64,000 nucleotides of DNA from Pseudoalteromonas amylolytica. Its GTDB lineage: Bacteria; Pseudomonadota; Gammaproteobacteria; Enterobacterales; Alteromonadaceae. Where the stretch lies: NCBI RefSeq assembly GCF_001854605.1, contig NZ_MKJU01000030.1, positions 125,840-189,839 on the forward strand. The letters are read 5' to 3'. The position numbers and the translations under genes are program-made. This document shows positions 42,806 to 54,600 of this stretch, in pieces. Position 1 is the stretch's first letter, and each line of letters begins with the position of its first letter. The notes beneath the pieces are model-generated. The model worked only from the letters and a program-made list of their open reading frames with translations. It had not been told where the DNA came from and ran no database searches.

Positions 42806-43276
42806 ATGAATATCAAAGAAGTATCAGCTAATAATTTAGCGACTTATTTAAATTTAGCTCAGTGCTACGAGGCTGAGTTTTCTGTATTAACTAAGAAAAA
42901 GCCGGACAAAGATGGCTTGTTTATGCTTGATACTGAAATTGCACCTCCCACCAAAGGCTATATCGTTTATGTAGACAACGTGCCTGCGGGTATTGCAGCA
43001 ATCGGGTGTCAGGGTGATTCAAATTACGAAGTTTATGAGTTTTATATCGTGCCATATTTTCGCAATGAAAAGCTAGGCACTCAGTTTGCGCATGGAATTT
43101 GGCAAATGTTGCCAGGTCACTGGGTTGTTAAACAAATTCAAGGTGCAAACCATGCCATTAATTTCTGGCAAAGTTGTATCAAAAGCTACCCACATAAAAA
43201 CTATCAAGAGGGTACCTATCAAGATGAATATTGGGGCCAGGTTAACAAACAAAGTTTTCTGACGACGGGTCATTAA
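42806..43276 (+). CDS. GNAT-family N-acetyltransferase
   Basis: I choose the ATG at 42806 (MNIKEVSANN), which gives 156 residues; an in-frame start 24 bp earlier has no binding site. GNAT features: VYEFYIVPYFRNEKLGTQFA (acetyl-CoA loop RNEKLG) and ANHAINFWQSCI, the late motif. Substrate unknown. Second acetyltransferase in tandem. Followed by the broken TonB-like gene. Confidence 0.8.
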   Translation: MNIKEVSANNLATYLNLAQCYEAEFSVLTKKKPDKDGLFMLDTEIAPPTKGYIVYVDNVPAGIAAIGCQGDSNYEVYEFYIVPYFRNEKLGTQFAHGIWQMLPGHWVVKQIQGANHAINFWQSCIKSYPHKNYQEGTYQDEYWGQVNKQSFLTTGH

Positions 43277-43328
43277 CCTTGATAGCTACACAGAAACCAA
43301 CCTAAAGAATGAATTGCGAGATAAACCC

Positions 43329-43620
43329 ATGGGCGTCAGCATGGCTTTAGTTTGTTTTTAGCCGCATGTGCAGGCGCTGCTAACAATTCGTACCAGTCGC
43401 CAGATAGGGGCTATGTGACAATGTCGTTTGATATTAATGAGCAAGGTAGCGCAGAGAACACCGTGGTTTTTGAGTCCAGCCATGATGGAATATTTGAACA
43501 AGAAGCACTCAGAGCGCTAAAAGCGTGGCAGTATCACCAAAATTGCTAGATGGCGCTGCTGTCAGGCAGCATGACCTAGCGGTTAGGCTTGATTTTGCAG
43601 CCAATGTAGATAATAACTGA
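43329..43620 (+). pseudogene. Frameshifted TonB C-terminal-domain lipoprotein gene
   Basis: The coding sense starts ATG GGC GTC AGC at 43329 but breaks at TGTTTTTAG near 43358. Restoring one T joins it to FLAACAGA, a lipoprotein signal. The TonB C-terminal motif follows: GYVTMSFDINEQGSAENTVV and EQEALRALKAWQY. A second one-base loss at about 43537 causes an early stop after QNC. The duplicate of this 3' end at 57962 keeps the extra base and reads WQYQPKLLDGAAVRQHD, ending at 58057, so the ancestral frame is clear. Both lesions are single-base losses at short runs, so they could be genuine decay or sequencing errors. Confidence 0.75.
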
Positions 43621-43650
43621 CAAGATACTTTCTTTAGAAGTTTACTATGA
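43526..43650. repeat. Left direct repeat of the RTX island
   Basis: Nearly identical to 57962-58087: one extra A in the right copy (caaccaa versus caccaa) and one mismatch in ttagaag versus ttaggag. It covers the end of the TonB-like gene and the spacer up to TTTACTATGA, the start codon of the cupin gene in the right copy. Confidence 0.95.
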
Positions 43651-44021
43651 TGGAAATTCCATCAGAATGGACTACGGTTCTGTTTGAAATGAGCAATAAG
43701 AAATTTTTCATCAGTATCTGAGTTATTATTTTGTTAACGGTATTTATAAGGAATCGACTTTATAAAAAGCGTTGAACACAGTGTGGATACTTACTGGGCA
43801 AATTGTGTTGCAATATGGTTTTATATTGAGAATTATGTAATGAAAAAGGGAGGTTGAAGATGCTAGTTTGTTTATTTTTATCATTTTAATTCAATGTGTT
43901 ACGTGTGTTTTAAAGGGGGTTTTACTATGTTAGGCTAGTCCCTCATAAAGGGAGGGGGAATAGTCTCAGTTGCATATATTAAATCAAGCGCATACTCACA
44001 ATTTACTAAAAGATTTTAATC
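43651..44021. other. 371-bp leader of the RTX island
   Basis: AT-rich region between the left repeat and the first secretion gene. A 24-residue open frame from the copied cupin start codon (43647-43721) is only a by-product of the insertion. Probable site of the island promoter. No hairpin of note. Confidence 0.5.
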
Positions 44022-46184
44022 ATGGACGATAATAAGTATCACCACTTCGAGTCAGGGCTTGTTTGCTTAGCTCTGGCAGGCAGACTTCACAAGCGTGCTG
44101 TCAACATTGATGAATTGAGGCGTAACTTCGCGGATCCTAAATTGTGTGAGCCGAAGTTTGCTGATATTCAGATGATCCGTGCGGCAAAAAGTCTTGGTTT
44201 TAAAGCTAAGTTTAGAACAACGCCAGTATCATCGTTGAGTAATAAAACTTTACCTGTGATTGCTAAACATATTGATGGGCATTTCGCACTGATTGTTAGT
44301 AGTTCAGACAAAGGGGTACTCATGCAAAATGTGACCTCTAAACAGGGTGCTTCATTGGTATCTCATGAGTAGTTTTATGATAGCTTTGAGCAGCAGGTTT
44401 TGATGCTTACTCCTAGAGGGGGGTTACTTACTCACACTGCGCGTTTTGGCTTTAAATGGTTTTTGCCAGCAATGGCAAAGTACAAGCGCTTTTTTACAGA
44501 TGTGTTGGTCGCGTCATTTTTTATCCAGTTACTTGCGCTTGCTTCTCCGATATTTTTTCAAGTCGCCATTGACAAGGTGATGGTCCACAAAGGCATGACC
44601 ACACTCGATGTCTTAGCGATAGGCTTCTTATTCGTCATTGTTTTTGAAGTGCTGTTAACCGGTTTACGAGGTTACTTATTTAGCCATACAACCAACCGAG
44701 TGGATGTTGAACTTGGCTCCCAGCTTTACGATCATATGTTGAAGCTTCCGATCGCATTTTTCAAATCTCGTCGAGTGGGTGATACGGTGGCACGGCTCAA
44801 AGAGCTGGACACTATTAGAGACTTTATGACAGGCTCTGCACTTACAGTTGTGTTAGACATGTTTTTTACGTTGGTGTTTTTTGCTGTCATGTTTTACTAC
44901 GCTCCAGCTTTAACCTGGATTGTGGTTGGCAGTTTGCCGTTTTACTTTGTTTTAGCTTTTACTTTAGGGCCAAAGTTAAAGCATAACTTGGAACAAAAAT
45001 TTCAGCGCAGCGCTGAAAATCACTCATTTTTAGTCGAATCAGTTCATGGTGTGGAAACTGTAAAGTCCCTTGCTATTGAGCCCCAAATGCGCAGTAAATG
45101 GGAAGATAAGTTGGCTGATTATGTCAGTGTGTCGTTTAAGGCTGGGCAGTTAAATAACATTTATGGGCAGTGCTCTTCTTTTATAACCAAACTTACTGGA
45201 TTGCTCATTCTATATTTTGGTGCAATAGCGGTTACAGATGGAAACTTATCAATCGGTCAGTTTATCGCATTTAATTTGCTGGCACAGAGAGTGACCGCTC
45301 CAATTATGCGCTTTGCAAATCTCTGGCAAGACTTTCAGCAAGCGAGAATATCTGTTGAAAGGTTAGGAGACATCCTTAACTCTCCAGTTGAAAGTGGTGA
45401 GAAAAACAAGCTTTCACTGCCTCAGTTAAATGGTGCTGTACGCTTTGAGCACGTCAGTTTTAGTTATTCTCCAGAGCGCCCCAATGTACTAAGCGACATA
45501 AACTTAGATATAAAAGCGGGTGAAGTGATAGGTGTTGTCGGTCGGTCTGGTTCGGGAAAAAGCTCATTAACTAAATTAGTTCAGCGTTTGTATTTAGTGA
45601 GCTCAGGCCGAGTGCTAGTGGATAACGTTGATCTTTCCTTGATAAATCCTAGCTGGCTGCGGCAGAAAGTGGGTGTAGTGTTGCAAGAAAACTTTTTGTT
45701 TAATGCCAGTGTAAGAGACAACATTGCACTGAGTGACCCTTCTGCATCGTTAGATGCTGTGATTAGAGCTGCAAAACTGGCGGGTGCTCATGACTTTATT
45801 TTGGAACTACCTCATGCTTACGACACTGAAGTGGGTGAGCAAGGAGCCAACTTGTCAGGTGGACAGAAGCAACGTATTGCTATAGCAAGAGCGCTACTCA
45901 CCGATCCATCCATTTTAATTTTTGATGAAGCAACGAGTGCGCTTGATTATGAGTCTGAGCGTATTATTCAGCAGAATATGCAACAGATAAGTCAGGGCAG
46001 AACGGTGTTTATTATTGCGCATCGTTTAAGCGCTGTGCAGCATGCTGATAGCATTGTTGTATTAGACAAAGGAAGGATAGTAGAGCAAGGTACGCATAAA
46101 GCGTTATTAGCTTCTCAAGGTCATTACCACTATCTGTACCAACTGCAGTTTAGCGAAACCAAACTAAATAGGCGGTCGGTATGA
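44022..46184 (+). pseudogene. HlyB/RtxB-type T1SS ABC transporter, interrupted by an in-frame TAG
   Basis: A frame of 721 codons is unbroken except for TAG at 44370-44372 (codon 117). Part 1 (44022-44372) is a C39-like domain in which the catalytic Cys of DCG is Ser (ESGLVCLALAG), as in the non-cleaving HlyB type. Part 2 (ATG at 44403, weak GCAGG upstream) holds six TM helices and a nucleotide-binding domain: Walker A GRSGSGKSS (about 507), signature LSGGQKQR (about 611), Walker B with D635-E636, and IIAHRLS. Across the TAG the sequence SHE-FYDSFEQQVLMLTPRGG aligns well with HlyB family members, so one codon, perhaps CAG, was changed. Either the gene is broken, read through, or now translated as two parts. 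The HlyD-type gene overlaps its end by 4 bp. Confidence 0.85.
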
Positions 46185-47488
46185 AGCCTCACATGATTGA
46201 TTACGAATTTTTACCCGCAGCACTGGAGATTCAAGCTGCTCCCCCACCTAAACTAGCTCGCGGTATTGTGTGGACATTAGTTTCACTGCTGATAGTTGGT
46301 ATTGCTTGGATATGCTTAAGCCCGATCGATATCGTTGCGACAGCAAATGGAAAGGTTGTTCCAAAGCAGCGAGTTAAAACAGTCCAGCCGATGGAGTCAG
46401 GGGTTATTTCTAAAATTCATACGTATGAAGGGCAAACAGTCAGCAAAGGTGACTTGTTGCTTGAGTTAGACCCTGCAATAAATGCCGCTCAAAGTCGAAA
46501 TTTGGCACATCAGCAAAGTGACTTGCAACAGCAAATTTATCGCTTAACTCAATACAGCGCTTGGTTAGAAAATAGTTCAATGCAGAGTGTGGCAGAGCTG
46601 ACGAGTGAGCAGGCTAGGCTGCTAAACAGTGAAAAGCGGCTTCACGAGACGCAAATCAGTATGTTGAGTTCAGAAGTTTTACGCCTTGAAGCTGAACTTC
46701 AGTCAGCCCAGCTAAGTAAAGTAAAAATAGAAAAAACTCTACCTTTACTGCAGGAGCGTACAGCTTCTTTAGAAAAACTACAAAGCAGCAAGATGGTGTC
46801 AAGGGAAGAATATTTGGCGTTGAAGCAAGAAGCATTGGCGCTAGAGGCACAACTCCCCATTGAAAGCGCAAACATTGAGCGCCTTAGAGCCGCGGTAGCA
46901 AGCGCCAATAGTAACTTACAACAAAAGCAAGCCGAAGCGATACAAAATACATATGCGCAACTAAGTCAGCTACAGGTTCAATATCACCAGACTAGTGAAG
47001 ACCTGATTAAAAGCCGCTTTCTCGAACAGAAGATGCAATTAAGAGCGCCAGTATCTGGCACAGTCGAAAACTTAACCGTAACAACATTAGGTGAAGTTGT
47101 GACACCTGCACAAGAGCTTATGCGCATTATTCCAGAAGATGATGAGTTAATTGTAGATGCGGGCCTACTCAATAAAGACATCGGGTTTGCTTATGCAGGA
47201 CAAAGTGTTGAAGTGAAAGTAGAGAGCTTTCCCTTTACACGATACGGGGTAATTGAGGGCACATTGATTGATGTGTCGACAGATGCCGTAGAGCACGAAC
47301 AGTTGGGCTTGATTTTTCCAATAAAAGTGAAGCTTGATAAGCAGTCACTCAATGTGGATGGTAGAGAAGTGCCACTGAGTGCAGGGATGAATGTAACAGC
47401 AGAAGTAAAAACAGGGCAGCGATATATTGTGGAGTTTTTACTCTCCCCAATTATGCAACACGCACATGAAGGTGCAAGAGAACGTTGA
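46181..47488 (+). CDS. HlyD-family T1SS membrane fusion protein
   Basis: This 435-residue adaptor has one TM helix near residues 29-46 (TLVSLLIVGIAWICLS), a first lipoyl half (VQPMESGVISKIHTYEGQTV), a long coiled-coil (about 110-280, Gln/Leu-rich), and a second lipoyl half (LRAPVSGTVENLTVTTLGEVV), then a beta-barrel with PIMQHAHEGARER at the end. It links the ABC transporter to a TolC-like channel, which is not in the window. Its ATGA overlaps the transporter stop, so the two are translationally coupled. Confidence 0.93.
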   Translation: MKPHMIDYEFLPAALEIQAAPPPKLARGIVWTLVSLLIVGIAWICLSPIDIVATANGKVVPKQRVKTVQPMESGVISKIHTYEGQTVSKGDLLLELDPAINAAQSRNLAHQQSDLQQQIYRLTQYSAWLENSSMQSVAELTSEQARLLNSEKRLHETQISMLSSEVLRLEAELQSAQLSKVKIEKTLPLLQERTASLEKLQSSKMVSREEYLALKQEALALEAQLPIESANIERLRAAVASANSNLQQKQAEAIQNTYAQLSQLQVQYHQTSEDLIKSRFLEQKMQLRAPVSGTVENLTVTTLGEVVTPAQELMRIIPEDDELIVDAGLLNKDIGFAYAGQSVEVKVESFPFTRYGVIEGTLIDVSTDAVEHEQLGLIFPIKVKLDKQSLNVDGREVPLSAGMNVTAEVKTGQRYIVEFLLSPIMQHAHEGARER

Positions 47489-47529
47489 TATAAATATCGT
47501 TTAAAGAACAACCTTAAGGAAAGAGAGTT

Positions 47530-47916
47530 ATGTTTTGGACGCAAATTTTTGAGCGCTCACCTCAGATGAGTTGGGAACGCGTTAACTTAACCAAGGTAAG
47601 GCTTATATGCCTTTTTAGTCTGTTATTCACCTTTTTACTTTTGCACATTGCTATTTACGCTTATTTGATAGAGCCAACGGAATATATACGCAGTAGTGGT
47701 CAATCAGGTTATTCAATAAGGTATATCGCGCTTATTGACTATTATTGTGTCCAGCTGCCGAACTTAGCACCTTACATACACGCATCGTTTAGAACGAACC
47801 CTTACAGTATTGCGCTATACACTGTTTGGATTTTATTCTCCTTTTTATTTTTTATATATGGTGTTGTGTTTTTTATTTTAAGTCGATTTTGTAAAGAAAA
47901 TGATAAGGGTGAGTAG
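47530..47916 (+). CDS. Small membrane protein A of the RTX island (paralogue of the next gene)
   Basis: This 128-residue protein has two hydrophobic segments (about 25-48 and 94-120). The loop AYLIEPTEYIRSSGQSGYS and the later ALYTVWILFSFLFFIYG closely resemble YVLIDPQAYGVSGGLDGYP and AVYTVWVVFSMPLIISG in the next protein, so the two are paralogues. AAGGAAAGAGAG precedes the start. I do not recognise the family. Located between the adaptor and the RTX substrate, so it is probably part of the same operon and may assist secretion, immunity or processing (inference). Confidence 0.75.
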   Translation: MFWTQIFERSPQMSWERVNLTKVRLICLFSLLFTFLLLHIAIYAYLIEPTEYIRSSGQSGYSIRYIALIDYYCVQLPNLAPYIHASFRTNPYSIALYTVWILFSFLFFIYGVVFFILSRFCKENDKGE

Positions 47917-47962
47917 TGATGGCGGGTAGTTTTTTATATTTGCTAGCTTAATGAGAGGGGAT

Positions 47963-48634
47963 ATGTCTTTTAAACAACGCTTTTTGGAAGAAATTCAGAA
48001 GCCGTATTCGGTTACTGGTATTCAGCGCAAAGAGATTGAGTGCTTTATTCATTGGATGTTAGCGTTGTTCTTGGCGCTACACGTTTTGATTTATTACGTG
48101 TTGATTGACCCTCAAGCATATGGCGTGTCTGGGGGGCTTGACGGTTACCCTAGATGGCTTGAGCTTATCGTTAATTGGCATAGCAGCGTTAACCCTGTAG
48201 TGGTACATCAAGCAAAGGCATCTGGTTCTATGGAACTCTATCATGGTGCGGTTTATACCGTGTGGGTCGTATTTTCGATGCCTTTGATAATATCTGGAAT
48301 GCTCTTTGGTGACCTGTTTTTATTTATATCCCATACTAAAGAGAAAGTTAAAGAAAAATCTTTTTTTATATCATTTATTTATATTCTTAATCTTGTGGTT
48401 ATGCCATTTTTGATAGTTTTGTTTGTATATTACCACTTTGTTTTGATGGGTGTTCCTTATATTGATGATGGTGGTGAGGTGGATAGCTTTTTTATATATG
48501 AAACAAAAGAAATATTGCTAATTATTGGGGCTCCGGGGTTGTTGGTTTTTACTTATTTTGTAGGTGTTATTTTTAATTTCTTAATTAGGTTTTTGTTTGT
48601 GTTTTTATCCTTGCTTTTTAGTTTTAAAAAGTAG
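47963..48634 (+). CDS. Membrane protein B of the RTX island (paralogue of the previous gene)
   Basis: The ATG at 47963 is preceded by GAGAGGGG; an in-frame ATG at 47951 lacks a binding site. The 223-residue protein has at least four hydrophobic segments: two match protein A, and two more near the C-terminus (about 120-148 and 180-220) have no counterpart there, so it is an extended version. A region with ESIEC-like Cys is absent from A. Strong Phe and Ile content and AT-rich codons contrast with the RTX gene. Function unknown. Confidence 0.72.
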   Translation: MSFKQRFLEEIQKPYSVTGIQRKEIECFIHWMLALFLALHVLIYYVLIDPQAYGVSGGLDGYPRWLELIVNWHSSVNPVVVHQAKASGSMELYHGAVYTVWVVFSMPLIISGMLFGDLFLFISHTKEKVKEKSFFISFIYILNLVVMPFLIVLFVYYHFVLMGVPYIDDGGEVDSFFIYETKEILLIIGAPGLLVFTYFVGVIFNFLIRFLFVFLSLLFSFKK

Positions 48635-48662
48635 TTTTTTATTTTTTATGAGGGTTATTTAA

Positions 48663-51600
48663 ATGGATTTTTTAAGTCATAGGTATTTCCAAGAATATAA
48701 TTTAGCAATACCTGTTATCCCAAGGCAATACACCTTGCCTGATGGGACCAAACGTTGGGTCAATACTGATGGTTCAATAACAGAAGGGGGGCCCGCTGGC
48801 TCAGCGCTTGCCGTTGATACAGGGTTAGTTGGCGGGGTTGATGCAGATAATGTCCTGGTGCACTTTGATCCTCAGCTAGATACGATCGCGAATGCGGTGA
48901 CTGCAAAACCTTATCGTCCTGATACTTGGGGGAATGAGATCACCGCTGTACAAGGTGCGTTAGACTCATTTCTTTCAATTTTTGAACAGTTATCAATCAA
49001 CAAACTATCAGCACAAGAAGTGGCTGCATTTCAAAAGGTTATCAAATATACCAAGACAGGACCACTGACGGTATTGGATTTGATGGTCAATGTAAAAACT
49101 GAAGGTGCGGTAGCTGGGTCCTTAAAATCTTTTGTATCGTTTGCTGCGGGTATTGGAGCTGGTGTAATGTTGGCTTCAAGCGTTTCGGTTATAACTGTTG
49201 CTGTGGCTGGAGCTGCGGCTGCATATGGTGTGTCTGTCGCTTGGGATAAGTTTGAGTTAAGTGATTATGTGAATGAGGCGCTAGACTCAAGCAGTGAATT
49301 TCTTGACCAAAAGTATAATGATGCGAAAGATTATTTAGGCGACACTTTCAACAGTTTTTCAGATTGGATGGCTGGTCAAGCAGGCGACATACTAGAGCGT
49401 GTTAACAATATCGATCGTTCTTTAGATGGTTGGTACGACAGGATGATGGATGCCATATCTGGTCGGGTGTTAAGTGTAAGTTACATGGCATCTGGCAATG
49501 GTAATGCGTCATTTGAAACCGCTATGGCGTCGTACTCTGAGTTTGGCGTGGCTGAAACTGCAACACCCAAAGTGCCACCCCTTACACCCACACCTCAGCC
49601 AGCCTCACCACTTGTATTAGACCTCGATGGTGATGGAGTTGAAACCGTGGGCCATGAGCAAGGTATTTACTTTGACCATGAAGGTGATAGTATTCGCGAG
49701 TTGTCTGGCTTTGCTGGCGCGGATGATGGGTTGTTAGCCATTGATTTAGATGGCGATGGTAAAATTACCAGCGGGCAAGAATTGTTTGGCAGTCATACCA
49801 TACTAGCCAATGGCGAAAAAGCTGAACATGGCTTTGCTGCACTGGCCCAGTATGACAGTAATGGCGATGGGGTGATTGATAGCAACGATACGGCGTTTTC
49901 CCGCTTGCGTGTTTTTCAAGATAAAAACCAAAATGGTAAAACCGACGACGGCGAGCTTCTAACGCTTGAAGAGGCGGGGGTTGGCAGCATTTCATTATCT
50001 CATCAAAACTCCGAAATCGTCGATAATCATGATAACGAGCACCGCCAACTTGGATTTTTTACAACCAAAAATGGTGAAGTACGTGCAATGAATGATGTGT
50101 GGTTTGATGTTAATTTAACACAAACGCAACTCACCCCATTTACAGCGCCTGAACATATCGCAGCACTACCTAATGCCAGAGGTTATGGTAATGTTCGCTC
50201 ACTTCATGAAACCATGGCAAACGATACATCAGGTCAGCTTAAAGAACTGGTTGAGGGCTTTGTTAATGCTGGTAACGCTCAGCAGAGGCAAGAGTTATTA
50301 AATAAAGTGATTTACCGCTGGACAGGGCAAATTGATAATGAAGGTGGCAGATATTATCAATCGCCGATCGATAGAAGAAAAATTAAGGCATTAGCGCAGT
50401 TTTATGGCTTTGAGATTCCTGATCCTCAGGGAACGGGTATAGACTATGCGCGTGAATATGAAGCCATCTTCGCAAAGTGGTCAGATAAGCTGTTTTTTAA
50501 GCTTGCTGCGAGTAGTTTTTTAGAGAACTTTTTCAGTCAAGTTGATTGGTCAAAAGACGAAGCGACAGAACAATGGCACGCTAATTTTGACTATGCAATT
50601 GATGGGGTAATTAAGTATGTTGATGCACATCCTGAAAAAGCTCAGTTATACATCTCAGATATTGCCAAAGCAATCAATGGAATAGATCCATACAGCGACC
50701 GTCACCTCAAGCATTTTGTAGCGCAATTTACAGCTAAAGTTGACACTGGTGAACTAGATGGTTACTCCGACTTTACCAAAGCGCTGTTGTCAAACCTTGG
50801 GAATATCCTCAGCTCTGAAGCTTCAACAGGGGGAGCTGATGACTTTTTATTTGGTCTAGATGGAGATGATACGCTTGATGCGGGTGCTGGAAATGATGTA
50901 ATTGATGGCGGCACGGGTAACGATGTATTGATTGGTGGCGAAGGTAATGATGTATATCGTTTTGGAGTTGGCTATGGTCAAGACACCATACGTAATGTGG
51001 ATGCATTACTAGATAGTCAAGGCAATAGACGTCGTGACACGGTTAACTTAATAGGGTCACTTACTCCTGCTGATATTACCTTGCTACGTAGAGGCGATGA
51101 CCTCGTCATAGAAATAACAGGTACAGGCGACAGGTTATTTATAGAGTCCCATTTTACAGTTGACGGCATCGCAAGACACATTGATGTCATTGTATTTTCC
51201 GATGGTAGCGTCATTGAAGTAGGGCCAGAGCACTTTGATACGATCAATGCAGTAACTCAGCACTTAAATGATAGCGATAATGAGATTCATGGCACTGTGG
51301 ATGGTGACAACTTCAACACACTTGCCGGAGATGACTTGGTATACGGTAAAGCGGGTGATGATGTACTTACTGGTGGCGCGGGTAACGACACTTTACACGG
51401 CGATGAAGGTAACGATCATTTACAAGGACAAGGTGATAGTGACCAACTGATTGGTGGGCAAGGCAATGACTTACTCGATGGTGGTGACGCACAAGATACG
51501 CTTTTGGGTGGTCAAGGTGATGATACGCTGATTGGCGGTGCAGGAGATGACATTTTAGATGGTGGTCAAGGTAACGACCAATACCATTTTGAGCTAGGTT

Positions 51601-54600
51601 TTGGGTTAGATGTCATTGTCGAAAATGCCTCTGACAAAGGTATTAACGAAATCGTATTTGGTCAGGGGATCCGTGCTCAGGATATTAAGCTTGTTAGAAC
51701 AGGCTATGATGTGCGCTTGATTATCAATGAAGGGGTTGATGAAATTCGTATTATTGGACAATTTAATGAAAATAGTACGATTCAACAATTTACTTTTACT
51801 GACTCTGACAGCGCTGACATGACTTGGAGCGTTCAGCAACTTCTAGAAAAGCTTACAGTAGCTACTCAGGAGTCAGATACTCTGTGGGGAAGCCACGACT
51901 CTGATACCCTAGATGGACTTGAAGGTAATGACTTTTTAAAGGGTCAGCAGGGAGATGATCTGCTATCTGGTGGGCTAGGTGATGATACTGTTGAAGGTGA
52001 TGAGGGAAGCGATCAGCTATTTGGTGATGAAGGTCACGATATACTAAAAGGGGGCTTAGGAGACGATCAACTTGCTGGTGGTTCAGGGAACGATAAACTC
52101 AGTGGTGGCCTAGGCGATGATGTGCTTATAGGAGGTTTGGGGGACGATCATCTATTTGGTGGTTATGGCAATGATACTTACCTAATTTCGGCGGATGGCA
52201 GTCGAGATGTGATCGAGAGCACCAATAATGCAAACTCTTTAGAACGAATATTATTTGCACAAGGGATCAATAAAGAGGAGGTGAACTATCAACGAACTGG
52301 TAATAGCCTATTGATCACGATTGATAGTAATAACTTAAATACCCAAGTGATTGTGCAAAACGCATTTATAGGTTCTCAATTTGGACTTGACCATTTAGCG
52401 TTCCATGATGGAAGTACTGTAGCGTTCTCTCATGTTATTACACAGCTAAAAGACTGGGCTGGCAGTGATGGTGATGATGATATTTACGGAGATGAACAAG
52501 ATAACATTTTTAACGCGGGTAAAGGCCATGACAGGGTATATGGGCGTGCCGGAAACGACTTGATATTAGGTGGGGATGGTGTAGACCGCTTATATGGTGA
52601 CACTGGGAACGATGTTTTAAAAGGTGAGGCAGGAGACGATCGCTTATTTGGCGGTGACGGTGATGACACGCTCAACGGTGGTGAGGGTGATGACATCATG
52701 CAAGGTAACCTCGGTGATGATAGCTTCAACGGAGGGGCTGGTAGTGATATTGCCAATGGTGGCTTTGGCTCTGATACTTATTACTTTAATGTTGGGGATG
52801 GTAGTTTCGAAATCCATGATAAGAGCGACAGTAACGACGTCAACAAAATTATATTTGGTATCGGCATAACACCCGATGATCTACAAATTGACTTTGCCTC
52901 GGAGGAAAATGTCGAGAGTGAGGGAGATGTTAGTTTTCCTACCAGATATATGACCTTGTCTCTGAGAAATGGAGAGAGTGTTAGCATCAGAAACTTTGCG
53001 AATCATCTAGAGCAACCGATTGTTAACTTTGAGTTTGAATTTGCAAGTGGTGAGGTCTTAAATTACGAAGCTCTAGTTGCAAACTACCTTAACGGTACTT
53101 CACAAGATGATACTATTAATGGCTTTTTGACTAATGATGAAATTAGTGGTCAGGCTGGTAATGACACCATTCACGGATTTATCGGCGAAGATACCATCTA
53201 CGGTGGTGAAGGAAATGACACCTTATATGGTGATTACAATGATGATCAACTTTTTGGTGGGTCAGGTAACGATGCGCTTTTCGGTGGTGAAGGGAATGAT
53301 ACGTTAGAAGGGGGCAGTGGGGATGACATTCTCCAAGGAGGCGAAGGAGATGATATCCTTAAAAGTGGTGCTGGAAATGATACGCTAGAAGGTGGCTTTG
53401 GAAACGATATCTATCACTTTGCGATAGGGGATGGCCAAGTAACTATTAATAACTACGAAGCTGGCGCGCAAGTTGCCCATGACACGTTGCAATTGGCTGA
53501 TGGTATTTCCATGGCAGATGTTGAAGTCATTCATGACACCAGTAATTTCACAGATAACCTAATTCTTTCCTTTGGTAATGATGAGTACATAACGGTTCGC
53601 CATTACTTCGATGATATTAGATTTACGCTAGATAAAATTCAGTTTGCTAATGGTGATGTTTGGCAATTGGGTGATGTTAAAGCTCGCTATTTACAAACCG
53701 CGGTGACGAGCGAAGCGGATCGTATATTTGGCTTTGAAGATGCTGATCAAATTAATGGTTTAGCGGGACATGACTACATAGAAGGTCGTGGTGGCTACGA
53801 TATTTTATACGGCGGTGAAGGGAATGACACGCTCAATGGTGGTAATGGTGATGACAAATTATATGGTGGTCCTGGCAGCGATAGGCTGATAGGGGGGACT
53901 GGCCGAGACGTCTATCATTACTACGAAGGTGATGGTTACCTCACTATTGATGATAGCGATGACAATCAAGAAAATGCAGGCAAGCTTATATTCGGTGAAG
54001 GTATTCAACAGTCTGACTTGCATTTAAAGCGCTTTGGAGAAGATCTTATTATTTCTGTTGGCGAAGGAGAGCAGGTTAAGGTCGAAAACTACTACACCCA
54101 ATCAACTAACGCATATTACAAGTTAGCTGCGGTTACATTTGCAGATGGCAGTGCGCTTGATTTGACATTGTTGGATGATTTGTCGGACCTTGCTGGTACG
54201 CTGGGGGATGATGAAATAGAAGGCACATCTTCTGGCGATATTATCAACGGGTTAGGCGGAAATGACACCATTAAAGGTGGCCTAGGTGACGACAAACTAT
54301 ATGGTGATGAAGGGGATGACCAACTCTATGGTGGTGAAGGCAATGACGAGTTATCAGGTGGTGCTGGAGCTGACTTTCTAGCAGGTGGTGAAGGGAATGA
54401 CGTATACCATTATCATCGTGGTGATGGCACGGTAGAAATTTTAGATAGAGACAATACTGGATTTGGTGTTGGCAATACCATTAAGTTGGGGGAAGGCATT
54501 TTCCCAAGTGACATCTCATTCGAACGAGATTTAAAAGCCAATGATTTATATGAAAGCCTGACATTGGTCTTAAGTGATGACGAAAAAATAAAGATTACCG

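Noticed and set aside
42597-42809. Plus-strand frame over the end of a GNAT gene
   Set aside because: Lies in another frame of a clear GNAT gene and has no binding site or known motif.
43647-43721. 24-residue open frame beginning at the copied cupin start
   Set aside because: It is a by-product of the left direct repeat ending at an ATG; no similarity to the cupin protein beyond the first codon.
44022-44372. Stand-alone C39 peptidase gene for the double-glycine peptide
   Set aside because: The catalytic Cys position is Ser, and the frame continues through the amber codon into the HlyB-type transporter, so it is a non-cleaving domain of that protein.
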